Assembly (NCBI RefSeq): GCF_001483135.1
Contig: NZ_LNAL01000008.1
Location: 248,001-312,000, forward strand
DNA: 64,000 nucleotides
Direction of reading: 5' to 3'
Origin: Solirubrum puertoriconensis
GTDB taxonomy: Bacteria > Bacteroidota > Bacteroidia > Cytophagales > Hymenobacteraceae
Position numbers and translations under genes: made by a program. Positions 23,798 to 32,024 of the stretch are shown here, in pieces (the first letter of the stretch is position 1; every line of letters starts with the position of its first letter). The notes beneath the pieces are model-generated. The model was not told the DNA's origin and did no database searches. It saw only the letters and a list, made by a program, of their open reading frames with translations.

Positions 23798-26248
23798 ATG
23801 AAAGTTCTCAAGTTTGGCGGCACCTCCGTTGGCTCGGTAGCCAGCATCAGCACCTTGCTCGATATCATGGAGCACGAGGTAGAAGCAGGCGAGCGACCCG
23901 TTACGGTGCTCTCGGCCATGAGCGGCATAACCAACCTGCTGCTGCAAGCTGCCGAAGAGGCCGCCCTAGGTAAACCCACCGCCCAGCACCTGCAGGAGTT
24001 GGAAAGCCGGCACTTTGGCGTAGTGAAGTCGTTGCTGGAGGTGCAACGGCAGAACCCGGTGCTTACCAAGCTGAAGCTGTACCTCAACGAACTCGAAGAC
24101 TTGCTGCAGGGCATCCAGAGCCTGCGCGAGCTGACGCCCCAAACCCGCGACCTGGTGGTAAGCTACGGCGAGCGATGCTCTACCTACATGGTAAGTAAAA
24201 TAGCCGCGCAGCGCTTCCCGGAGGCCGTGTTCGTAGATGCTTCGGAGCTGATTAAAACCGACAGCCATTTTGGGCAGGCGCGGGTGCACATCGAACTAAC
24301 CGAGCGGCTAATCCGCTGCTTTTGCCACGAGCACCCAGGTAAGCTCTTGTTTGTAACGGGCTTTATTGCCAGCAACGAGCACGGCCGCATCACCACCTTA
24401 GGTAGAGGCGGCTCTGATTACACCGCCGCCATTTGGGGAGCGGCCCTGCACGCCTCGGAAATTCAGATCTGGACCGACGTGAACGGCATGATGACGGCCG
24501 ACCCGCGCATGGTGAAAAAGGCTTTTTCGCTGCCCGAGCTGTCGTACACCGAGGCCATGGAGCTGTCGTACTTCGGCGCCAAGGTGATTTACCCGCCTAC
24601 AATGATTCCGGCTTTTCTGCGCCGCATTCCCATCGTCATCAAAAACACCTTCGACCTAGGGTTTGCCGGCACCACCATTCGCCACGACTGCCGGCCGTCG
24701 GAGCTGCCCATCAAGGGCATTTCGTCCATCAACGACATCAGCGTTATCAACCTGGTGGGCAGCGGCATGGTGGGCAAGGCGGGCTTTAGCGGGCGGCTGT
24801 TTTCGCTGCTGGCCCGCGAGCAAATCAACGTAGTGCTGATTACGCAGGCTTCGTCGGAGCACAGCATCACGTTTGCGGTGCAGCCCCAGGATGCTGTGCT
24901 AGCCCAGCAGCTCATTGCGCAGGAGTTTGAGTTGGAGCTGCAGGCCAAAAAGCTGGAGCTGCCTAGCATCGAGCCCGATTTGGCCGTGCTGGCCATTGTG
25001 GGCGAAAACATGAAGCAGACGCCCGGTATTGCAGGCAAGCTGTTTCAGGCCCTAGGTCGCAACGGCATCAACGTGCGGGCCATTGCGCAGGGCTCGTCGG
25101 AGTACAACATCTCGGTCATCATCAGCCGCGCCGACTTGGCCAAGGCGCTGAACGCCGTGCACGATGCCTTTTTCGTGGAGCTTACCAAAACGCTGCACGT
25201 GTTCTGCCTAGGTACCGGCAACATCGGCAGCGAGCTGTTTCGGCAGCTGCATGCCCACCGCGAGCTGCTGCGCGAGCAAAACGGCGTGCAGGTAAACGTT
25301 ATCGGTATCAGCAACACCAGCCGCATGGTGATTGACACCAACGGTATCGGGCTCGACGACTGGCACTCGACCCTGAACGGCGGGGCTGAGCCAGCTGATT
25401 TGCCGCGCTTCATTCAGCGCATGAAAGCCCTGAACCTGCCCAACTGCGTGCTCGTCGATAACACTGCCAGCCCGGAGCCGGTAGCCTGCTACGAAGAGGT
25501 GCTGAAGGCCAGCATTGCCGTGGTTACCTGCAACAAGCTCGGCAACTCGGGCAGCTACCAACAATACCGCTTGCTGCACGAGGCGGCCCGCCAGCACGGC
25601 GCCGATTTCTACTACGAAACCAACGTAGGAGCGGGGCTGCCCATCATCCGCACCCTCAAAGACCTGCGCACCTCCGGCGACCGGGTGCTGCGCATCGAGG
25701 CCATTTTGTCGGGTACCATTTCCTTTATTTTCAATCATTTCGGAGGTGAAGTCGCCTTCCACGAAGTAGTGCGCGAGGCGCAGGAGCGCGGCTACACCGA
25801 GCCCGACCCGCGCGACGACCTCAACGGCAAGGACTTCATGCGCAAAATGCTCATCCTGGCCCGCGACGCTGGCTTCCCGCTCGAGCTCGACGATGTAGTA
25901 ATCGAGCCCATGCTGCCGACCGCCTGCCTGGAGGCGCCCAGCGTGGAGGCTTTCTACAAACAGCTGCAAGCGCACCAAGGCTACTTTGAGCAACTGAAGC
26001 AGCAGGCCGCAAGCAGCGGCAAAGTGCTGCGCTATATCGGTCGGTTGGAGGATGGGCAGGTGCGAATCGCGTTGGAAATGGTGGATCAGCAGCACCCGTT
26101 CTACCTGCTATCCGGTTCCGATAACATTATTTCCTTCAGCACGGAACGCTACAAAGAGCGGCCCTTGGTGGTGAAAGGCCCTGGCGCCGGCGCCGAGGTT
26201 ACAGCCGCCGGCGTTTTTGCTGATTTAGTCAATGTGGGTACCCGATAG
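23798..26248 (+). CDS. thrA: Bifunctional aspartate kinase / homoserine dehydrogenase
   Basis: An 816-residue bifunctional enzyme for the first and third steps from aspartate toward threonine. Aspartate kinase occupies about residues 1-290 (KFGGTSVGS at 5-13, SYGERCSTYM, TTLGRGGSDYTAA), tandem ACT regulatory domains about 300-460 (INVVLITQASSEHSI, INVRAIAQGSSEYNIS), and homoserine dehydrogenase from about 468 (FCLGTGNIGSEL NAD-binding motif, CNKLGNS, ETNVGAGLPII, DPRDDLNGKDFMRK). The ACT domains suggest feedback inhibition by threonine. First structural gene of thrA-thrB-thrC and preceded by a leader peptide and attenuator. Confidence 0.97.
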   Translation: MKVLKFGGTSVGSVASISTLLDIMEHEVEAGERPVTVLSAMSGITNLLLQAAEEAALGKPTAQHLQELESRHFGVVKSLLEVQRQNPVLTKLKLYLNELEDLLQGIQSLRELTPQTRDLVVSYGERCSTYMVSKIAAQRFPEAVFVDASELIKTDSHFGQARVHIELTERLIRCFCHEHPGKLLFVTGFIASNEHGRITTLGRGGSDYTAAIWGAALHASEIQIWTDVNGMMTADPRMVKKAFSLPELSYTEAMELSYFGAKVIYPPTMIPAFLRRIPIVIKNTFDLGFAGTTIRHDCRPSELPIKGISSINDISVINLVGSGMVGKAGFSGRLFSLLAREQINVVLITQASSEHSITFAVQPQDAVLAQQLIAQEFELELQAKKLELPSIEPDLAVLAIVGENMKQTPGIAGKLFQALGRNGINVRAIAQGSSEYNISVIISRADLAKALNAVHDAFFVELTKTLHVFCLGTGNIGSELFRQLHAHRELLREQNGVQVNVIGISNTSRMVIDTNGIGLDDWHSTLNGGAEPADLPRFIQRMKALNLPNCVLVDNTASPEPVACYEEVLKASIAVVTCNKLGNSGSYQQYRLLHEAARQHGADFYYETNVGAGLPIIRTLKDLRTSGDRVLRIEAILSGTISFIFNHFGGEVAFHEVVREAQERGYTEPDPRDDLNGKDFMRKMLILARDAGFPLELDDVVIEPMLPTACLEAPSVEAFYKQLQAHQGYFEQLKQQAASSGKVLRYIGRLEDGQVRIALEMVDQQHPFYLLSGSDNIISFSTERYKERPLVVKGPGAGAEVTAAGVFADLVNVGTR

Positions 26249-26254
26249 CTAGCT

Positions 26255-27202
26255 ATGAAATCATCCGTTCGTGTATTTGCTCCGGCCACCGTGGCCAACG
26301 TGGTGTGTGGGTTTGATATCCTAGGGTTTGCCGTTGAGGCACCCGGCGACGAGGTGCTGATGCGCCGCACCCACAAGCCCGGCGTAACTATCCGCCGCAT
26401 CACCGGCGACGAGGGCCGCTTGCCGCTCGAGGCCAGCCGCAACACCGTGAGTGCCAGCGTTGAGTTTTTGTTGCAGCACCTAGGGCGCGAGGAGGTAGGT
26501 CTGGAGATAGAGCTGCACAAGCACATGCCCATTGGCAGCGGCTTGGGCTCGAGCGCGGCCAGCACCGTGGCTGGCTTGGTGGCGGCCAACGAGCTACTCG
26601 GTAGCCCACTCAAGCCCTTACAACTGCTGCCGTTCGCCATGCAGGGCGAGGAGCTGGCTTGCGGCTCGGGCCACGCCGATAACGTTGCCCCGGCGCTCCT
26701 AGGTGGCTTCGTGCTCATCCGCAGCTACAAGCCGCTCGATGTGGTGCGGCTGCCCTTCCCAACCGAGCTGCACTGCGCCATTGTGTACCCCGCGGTACAC
26801 GTGCCCACCCGCGACGCCCGTCAGCTTATCCGCAGCAAAGTGCTCCTAAAGGACGCCGTTACGCAGTGGGGCAACGTGGCGGGCCTCGTCAGTGGCTTGT
26901 TCCTGAACGACCTAGGGCTGATCGGCCGCAGCATGCAGGATGTGCTCATCGAGCCGGTACGGGCCATGCTCATCCCCGATTTTTACCGCTTGCGCGAGCT
27001 GGCCCACGAAGAAGGCGCCATTGGCTTCGGCATTTCGGGTTCGGGGCCGTCGGTGTTTGCCTTTGCGCCCGATGAGCACCGCGCCGCTGCCATTACGGCC
27101 CGGCTCCGCCAGCACTTGCTTTCCCTGGGCATCAACAGCTTGGGGTATGTATCGGCCATAAACGCCCACGGGCCCAAGGTGCTGAGCCATGAACTTGTAT
27201 AG
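26255..27202 (+). CDS. thrB: Homoserine kinase
   Basis: A 315-residue GHMP-family kinase that phosphorylates homoserine. VFAPATVANVVCGFDILGFAV opens the protein; the ATP-binding GHMP motif PIGSGLGSSAAS lies near residues 91-102; GSGHADNVAPALLGG and GISGSGPSVFAF follow as in the family. It starts six bases after thrA ends and its 3' end overlaps thrC by 14 bases, showing tight operon organisation. Confidence 0.96.
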   Translation: MKSSVRVFAPATVANVVCGFDILGFAVEAPGDEVLMRRTHKPGVTIRRITGDEGRLPLEASRNTVSASVEFLLQHLGREEVGLEIELHKHMPIGSGLGSSAASTVAGLVAANELLGSPLKPLQLLPFAMQGEELACGSGHADNVAPALLGGFVLIRSYKPLDVVRLPFPTELHCAIVYPAVHVPTRDARQLIRSKVLLKDAVTQWGNVAGLVSGLFLNDLGLIGRSMQDVLIEPVRAMLIPDFYRLRELAHEEGAIGFGISGSGPSVFAFAPDEHRAAAITARLRQHLLSLGINSLGYVSAINAHGPKVLSHELV

Positions 27203-28520
27203 CACCAACAACCGCAGCTTGCGGGTGCCGTTTCGGGAGGCGCTGTTCCAGAGCATGCCCGCCGACCTAGGCCTCTACATGCCGGCCGACATTCCGCGTC
27301 TGCCCGCGTACTTTCTGGCCCAGCTCGCCGAGTACTCCTTCCCCGAAATAGCTTTTGTAGTAGCCCGTACGCTGCTGCACGAGGCAGTACCCGAAGAGGA
27401 GCTACGCCGCATTGTCAACGAGGCAGTGTCGTTCCCGGCGCCCGTGGTGCCGCTCGGCCCCGAAACCTTCGTGCTCGAACTGTTTCACGGGCCGTCGCTG
27501 GCGTTTAAAGATTTCGGTGCCCGGTTTATGGGCCGACTGATGAGCTACTTCCTCGAGCTGGAAGGTGACCAAGTGCTCGATGTGCTGGTGGCCACCTCCG
27601 GCGACACCGGCGGTGCCGTGGCCCTAGGTTTCCTAGGTGTGCCCAACGTGCGCGTCACCATCCTGTACCCCAAGGGCAAAGTCAGTGCTATTCAGGAGCT
27701 GCAGCTGACCACCAACGGCCAGAACATTCGGGCCGTGGAGGTGGCCGGCACCTTCGACGATTGCCAGGCGCTGGTGAAGCAAGCCTTTGCCGATGCCGAG
27801 CTGAACGAGCGTATGCGCCTTACATCGGCCAACTCCATCAACATTGCCCGGCTTATTCCGCAGGCCTTTTACTACGTGCATGCCTATGCCCAGCTGCTGC
27901 GGCAGGGCAGGAGCGAGGTGGTGTTTTCGGTGCCTAGCGGCAACTTCGGCAACCTAGGTGCCGGCCTGCTCGCCTGGAAGATGGGCCTGCCCGTGCAGCA
28001 ATTCCTGGCCGCCACCAATGCCAACGATACTGTGCCGCGCTTTCTGCGCACCGGCCAGTACGCGCCCAAACCGTCGGTAGCCACGCTCTCCAATGCCATG
28101 GATGTGGGCAACCCCAGCAATTGGGCCCGCATTGCCGAGCTGTTTGCTGCCGACGAAGCCAGGCTGCGCAGCTTGGTGCACGGTTACAGCTTCACTGATG
28201 CCGATACCCGCACAGCCATTCAACAAGTATATCAGACGCACCGCTACGTGATGTGCCCGCACACGGCCATTGCCTGGCTAGCGTGGCAGCAATGGCGCCG
28301 CGAAAATCCCGCGCAGCAGCATGTAGTTGGCGTATTTCTGGCCACGGCGCATCCATGCAAGTTCCCGGAGGTGTTTGAGGGCGAGCTGGCAGCTGCTGTG
28401 CTAATACCTGAGCAGGTGCGCAGCCTACACGAGAGGACGCTAGAGAAAGTAGAGCTGTTCAACAACTTTGAGGCGCTGAAGAATTATTTACTGAGTGCCA
28501 CAGCTGAAGTAGGCTCCTGA
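27189..28520 (+). CDS. thrC: Threonine synthase
   Basis: A 443-residue PLP enzyme that converts phosphohomoserine to threonine. The N-terminal STNNRSLRVPFREA and DLGLYMP segments are typical of the ThrC type, ELFHGPSLAFKDFGARF carries the PLP-binding Lys near residue 107, and VATSGDTGGAVA and SVPSGNFGNLGAG are phosphate-binding and Gly-rich loops. ATG 27189 lies within the end of thrB. Last gene of the operon; no strong terminator is evident in the 79-base gap to the convergent barrel gene. Confidence 0.96.
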   Translation: MNLYSTNNRSLRVPFREALFQSMPADLGLYMPADIPRLPAYFLAQLAEYSFPEIAFVVARTLLHEAVPEEELRRIVNEAVSFPAPVVPLGPETFVLELFHGPSLAFKDFGARFMGRLMSYFLELEGDQVLDVLVATSGDTGGAVALGFLGVPNVRVTILYPKGKVSAIQELQLTTNGQNIRAVEVAGTFDDCQALVKQAFADAELNERMRLTSANSINIARLIPQAFYYVHAYAQLLRQGRSEVVFSVPSGNFGNLGAGLLAWKMGLPVQQFLAATNANDTVPRFLRTGQYAPKPSVATLSNAMDVGNPSNWARIAELFAADEARLRSLVHGYSFTDADTRTAIQQVYQTHRYVMCPHTAIAWLAWQQWRRENPAQQHVVGVFLATAHPCKFPEVFEGELAAAVLIPEQVRSLHERTLEKVELFNNFEALKNYLLSATAEVGS

Positions 28521-28599
28521 ACAGTTGTAGGTACTAGGTTGAACCAACCAGGGCCTGGGCCGCTACATCAGTGCAGTCCAACCCTAGTTGCGCAAAGAT

Positions 28600-29295
28600 T
28601 TAGCGGCCTAGGTACAAAGAGGCACCAAGCGAAAACGAGCTGATGCCAAATGTAGCCGTGAAGTTGCTGCTCGTCGTTTTAATAGCCTCGAGGCCTGTAG
28701 CGTTTTCGGTCCGATTGGTGCTGTGATCATAGCCGACATAACCCAATCTCGCCTCCAAGCCTACCTTCTTCGTGGGGAAGTACACAAATGCCGGTGTAAG
28801 GTTTACGTAGCCAATATCCGACTTGGTGTGGTAGGTATAGGAGTTTGGATTGGTGTTGTCGGTGGTTATGCGTTCGTGGCTGTAGCCTGCCGAAAGTTGC
28901 CCGTAAAAGCCGGCTTTTTCGCCAAGCATGTAGTAATACCGCACGAAGGGGGCCGCACCCACCGATTTGCGCAGCGATACGCTCTCGAAAATAGTTAAGG
29001 CACCCGAAGAGGTATAGGCATGATAAGGCTGTTCTGCGCGGGTGCTGCTCAGGCTAACTCCTAAACCCACCGCCCAATTATCGCGAATAAAATACCCACC
29101 ACTAAGTGACATTTGGCCGGTCCGTTGCTTTGATTCGAGCCGGGGCTGGGGCACACCAGCAACCTGCCCAGAGGCCTCTGCGCTGCTCTTGTTAAATCCT
29201 AGATTGCCGCCCAATAAGGTAGTGCCTTGCGTAGTTTGACCCTGAGCGGATAGTGCTGCCAGCATCAGTAGCGCGCTACCAAAGAAGTACTTCAT
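28600..29295 (-). CDS. Outer-membrane beta-barrel protein (paralogue 2)
   Basis: A 231-residue exported protein with signal peptide (FFGSALLMLAALSAQGQ) and barrel-like strands: GGYFIRDNWAVGLGVSL, APFVRYYYMLGEKAGFYGQLSAGYS, TPAFVYFPTKKVGLEARLGYVGY, ending FSLGASLYLGR. It is a paralogue of the gene at 22767, with the same order of segments but many substitutions; together they bracket thrABC. Function unknown; possibly a small porin or adhesion barrel. Confidence 0.8.
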   Translation of the reverse strand: MKYFFGSALLMLAALSAQGQTTQGTTLLGGNLGFNKSSAEASGQVAGVPQPRLESKQRTGQMSLSGGYFIRDNWAVGLGVSLSSTRAEQPYHAYTSSGALTIFESVSLRKSVGAAPFVRYYYMLGEKAGFYGQLSAGYSHERITTDNTNPNSYTYHTKSDIGYVNLTPAFVYFPTKKVGLEARLGYVGYDHSTNRTENATGLEAIKTTSSNFTATFGISSFSLGASLYLGR

Positions 29296-29447
29296 GGAAA
29301 ATACATGAACAGTGGTGATAAAATGCGAGTAGCTCCCGTAATAGTTGAGCTTCGGATAGCAGAACGGTATGCGGGTATAGTTATTATTGAATATAAATGC
29401 CTGCAGCTAGGAAGTGGCTGGCAGAACAATGCCTTAAAAAACAGAAA

Positions 29448-29482
29448 AGCCCGCCGAACAAGTTGTTCAGCGGGCTTCCGGA
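29448..29482 (-). terminator. Terminator downstream of tRNA-Pro
   Basis: AAGCCCGCCGAAC pairs with GTTCAGCGGGCTT around a short loop. On the minus strand it follows the tRNA-Pro (GGG) gene and is followed by TTCTGTTTTTT. Confidence 0.65.
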
Positions 29483-29488
29483 CTTTCG

Positions 29489-29562
29489 TCGGAGTGGCAG
29501 GATTCGAACCTGCGACCTCCAGCACCCCATGCTGGCGCGATACCAGGCTACGCTACACCCCG
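29489..29562 (-). tRNA. tRNA-Pro (GGG)
   Basis: Minus-strand cloverleaf: acceptor CGGGGTG with CACTCCG (one G-T), discriminator A, anticodon loop ATGGGGT giving GGG, T-arm GGTTCGAATCC. The first base pair C1-G72 and A73 are proline identity features. CCA is not encoded. Confidence 0.93.
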
Positions 29563-29641
29563 AGCGTGGCACCTTTCGGGAAGGTGACCTTCACATTGTC
29601 CAGAAAAAAGCTCTGGTATTAGCTTCTTTCCTGTTGCGTAG

Positions 29642-29715
29642 TCGGGGTGGCAGGATTCGAACCTACGGCCTCTACGTCCCGAACGTAGCGCGCTACCGGG
29701 CTGCGCTACACCCCG
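29642..29715 (-). tRNA. tRNA-Pro (CGG)
   Basis: Minus-strand cloverleaf: acceptor CGGGGTG with CACCCCG, discriminator A, anticodon loop TTCGGGA giving CGG, T-arm GGTTCGAATCC. It lies 79 bases from the tRNA-Pro (GGG) gene on the same strand, so both are probably processed from one transcript. CCA is not encoded. Confidence 0.93.
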
Positions 29716-29897
29716 ATTCGGACAATGTGGGTGCAAATGTAAGCAGGCGGTGTGCAACCTTGCAACCCTTGATAACTGATTTTTTTCAGGAGCCGGCACT
29801 ACGTAGAAATAGGCACGAAAGTTGGCAGGTAATGCGTTTAATGCACCGACGAGCTTGAAACCAGTTGCTGAATCAAGCTCATCATGGCCAAAATCAG

Positions 29898-29905
29898 TAT
29901 CTTTG
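29898..29905 (+). promoter_or_regulatory. Candidate -7 element of the orphan sorting-domain gene
   Basis: TATCTTTG, identical to the motif before panD and, like it, ending 27 bases before the start codon (29933). Confidence 0.45.
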
Positions 29906-29932
29906 AGTTCTGACACGCAGTCGTTTCCACTT

Positions 29933-30301
29933 ATGAAAGCGTACGTCTACACCCTTATGTTTGTGGCGCTGTCGAGCGCTGCGCTTGCTCAAAATAGCCC
30001 CACGGCTAAGCCCGCCCTAATCACTTCCGATTCGGTGCAGAAGCCCGTGGCCGGCCCCGGCATCACCTTCAACGTAGAGGCCAACCCCGTGAACAACACG
30101 CTGCGGTTGCGTACCAACGCCAAAGGCCCGATGCAGCTCGAAGTAAATGATGCGTCGGGGCACCCGGTGCTTACCAAAGCATTGTCGGCTAACGGTTCGG
30201 CCATTTCGGTGCCCTTAGGCAATTTGCCCGGTGGCTCGTACGTGGTGCGCTGCATGGTAGCCGACAAAACGTTTATGCGCCGCGTAACGCTCGGGCAATA
30301 A
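29933..30301 (+). CDS. Small secreted protein made almost only of a T9SS-type C-terminal sorting domain
   Basis: A 122-residue exported protein. Signal peptide about 1-19 (YVYTLMFVALSSAALA), a short linker, then about 75 residues that read like the type A C-terminal domain of type IX secretion cargo: NVEANPVNNTLRLR at the front (the N-P-V/x-N beta-strand motif), LEVNDASGHPVLTKAL, LGNLPGGSYVVRCMV and a terminal RRVTLGQ. Normally this domain ends a large secreted protein; here there is almost no cargo. It could be an adaptor, a decoy or a structural protein with the same fold. ATG 29933 fits the signal peptide. A terminator follows. Confidence 0.75.
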   Translation: MKAYVYTLMFVALSSAALAQNSPTAKPALITSDSVQKPVAGPGITFNVEANPVNNTLRLRTNAKGPMQLEVNDASGHPVLTKALSANGSAISVPLGNLPGGSYVVRCMVADKTFMRRVTLGQ

Positions 30302-30333
30302 GCTTTTGCGCCTTTTTTACGGGCTAGTACTTT

Positions 30334-30366
30334 AGCCTCCCAACTGTTCTGGTTGGGAGGCTTTTC
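30334..30366 (+). terminator. Rho-independent terminator
   Basis: AGCCTCCCAAC pairs with GGTTGGGAGGCT around TGTTCT, followed by TTTCT. Confidence 0.85.
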
Positions 30367-30390
30367 TATTATCAACCTTAAGCATAAGCC

Positions 30391-31527
30391 GTGGCCACTT
30401 TGCTATCGTACTGGGAAAAACAAAGCTTTCTGCAAGGCTTTGATGTAGCTGTGGTGGGAGCAGGGCTTGTTGGCCTTACGGCGGCCATCTTCACCAAACG
30501 TCTCCGACCTAGGGCGCGCGTAGTAGTGCTTGAGCGCGATGTGCTGCCCAACGGCGCCAGCACCAAAAACGCCGGTTTTGCCTGTTTCGGGAGCATGTCG
30601 GAACTCATGGAGCAAGAAAAGCGCGGCGGCACGGCGGCGCTGCTGACGGTGGTGCAGTACCGCTGGGAAGGCCTGCGCATGTTGCGCGAACTGCTCGGCG
30701 ACGAAGCCATCGGCTACGAGCCCCTAGGTGGTTTCGAGCTGTTTCGGGAGCAGGAGGCCGAGCTGGCGGCGCACTGCCGTGAGCACCTAGGGTACTACAA
30801 TGCGCTGCTGGCGCCAATTATCGACGAGCCCGAAATTTTCCGGGTAGCCGACCACAAGCTGGCTCGCTTTGGTTTTGCCGGCGTGCACAGCATGCTAGAA
30901 AACGTGGCCGAAGGCGCACTGGATACTGGCCGCATGATGCACGCGCTGCTGCGCCTTGCCTGGCAAGAGGGTGTAGTGGTGCTGCACGGAGTACCGGTTA
31001 CTGCCATTGATGGTAGCTCGCCCGCCATCAAGCTCAACACGCCACTAGCCGAAATAGAAGCCGAACAAGTATTGCTGGCTACCAACGCTTTCAGTCGTAC
31101 GTTCTTCCCTGAGCTCGATGTAGTGCCCGGCCGCGGGCAGGTGCTGGTTACGGCACCCATACCCGGGCTTAACCTTCCCGGCACCTTTCACTACGACAAA
31201 GGCTATTATTATTTCCGACCTGTAGCCGGCAACCGCCTGCTCCTGGGTGGCGGCCGTAACCTCGACTTCGCTGCCGAAGCCACTACCGAGCCCGGCCTCA
31301 CGCCAATGATTCAGGACCGGCTGGAGCAACTGCTACGCGAAGTGATACTGCCCGGCCAAAACGTCGAGATTGAATACCGCTGGAGCGGGGTGATGGGCTT
31401 TGGACAGGAGCTGGAGCCGTTTATCGGCGAGCTGGCGCCGGGTGTCTACGGTGCCTTGCGTTGCAACGGCATGGGCGTAGCCATGGGCGCCAGAAGCGGG
31501 CAACGGGCGGCCGAACTGATGGGATAG
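30391..31527 (+). CDS. FAD-dependent oxidoreductase (DAO family)
   Basis: A 378-residue flavoprotein starting at GTG 30391. FDVAVVGAGLVGLTAAIFTKR near residues 17-37 is the dinucleotide-binding GxGxxG fold, with an acidic residue ending the second strand (VVVLERD); NGASTKNAGFACFGS is the family's second FAD contact; PGRGQVLVTAPI and MGFGQELEPFIGEL, YGALRCNGMGVAMGARSG form the C-terminal FAD-binding half. This is the D-amino-acid oxidase/glycine oxidase/sarcosine oxidase superfamily; substrate not predictable. A small secreted-protein gene starts two bases after its stop, so they are cotranscribed. Confidence 0.88.
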   Translation: MATLLSYWEKQSFLQGFDVAVVGAGLVGLTAAIFTKRLRPRARVVVLERDVLPNGASTKNAGFACFGSMSELMEQEKRGGTAALLTVVQYRWEGLRMLRELLGDEAIGYEPLGGFELFREQEAELAAHCREHLGYYNALLAPIIDEPEIFRVADHKLARFGFAGVHSMLENVAEGALDTGRMMHALLRLAWQEGVVVLHGVPVTAIDGSSPAIKLNTPLAEIEAEQVLLATNAFSRTFFPELDVVPGRGQVLVTAPIPGLNLPGTFHYDKGYYYFRPVAGNRLLLGGGRNLDFAAEATTEPGLTPMIQDRLEQLLREVILPGQNVEIEYRWSGVMGFGQELEPFIGELAPGVYGALRCNGMGVAMGARSGQRAAELMG

Positions 31528-31529
31528 GT

Positions 31530-32012
31530 ATGAAAAGAGCTGTTATTTCTGCCCTGCTGCTGCTCATGCCGTTGTACTGGCTCAGGGCTCAAAGCAGCCC
31601 CGGACGTTACGAGCAAGTAGCGTTAAACTTCTTCGTTAAGAAGATCTTGCCGGAATACGGCTTTGGCTTGGCTTTTTGCGGAGAAATCAGCCCACGGCTT
31701 TCGCAATTCTCCTACATGCCTTCGTGCTTTGCTCCGGCAGATTTTGCGTTTCGCGACCAACTCAACCGCACCGCAACAAATGCTGGCGCCGGCCAGTCAG
31801 TAGCCTTGACCTGGACTAGCCCGCAACTAAAACGAGGCTGTAGGGTAAGAAGAAAACAGCCGTTGTTGGAGGTATTTACCGCTACTGCACTGAACGGGGT
31901 ATATTACGTTTTGCTCTACACACGCGGTAGGCACGGGGCCACGCACTACATGTTCGAGATTTCGAAAGAGGAGCACGTTGTGCGTTGGTGTCAGAAAAGT
32001 GAAGTATTCTGA
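31530..32012 (+). CDS. Hypothetical secreted protein
   Basis: A 160-residue protein with an N-terminal signal peptide (RAVISALLLLMPLYWLRAQ) and no recognised domain. It has four cysteines in the mature part and a basic stretch (RGCRVRRKQP). It starts two bases after the FAD oxidoreductase stop, using an ATG that overlaps nothing; the in-frame ORF extends upstream into that gene but the signal peptide fixes the start. Function unknown. Confidence 0.65.
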   Translation: MKRAVISALLLLMPLYWLRAQSSPGRYEQVALNFFVKKILPEYGFGLAFCGEISPRLSQFSYMPSCFAPADFAFRDQLNRTATNAGAGQSVALTWTSPQLKRGCRVRRKQPLLEVFTATALNGVYYVLLYTRGRHGATHYMFEISKEEHVVRWCQKSEVF

Positions 32013-32024
32013 TTCCGGTCAGCA

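Noticed and set aside
25208-26095. 295-codon antisense frame inside thrA
   Set aside because: Exact shadow of the homoserine dehydrogenase part; composition unlike a protein.
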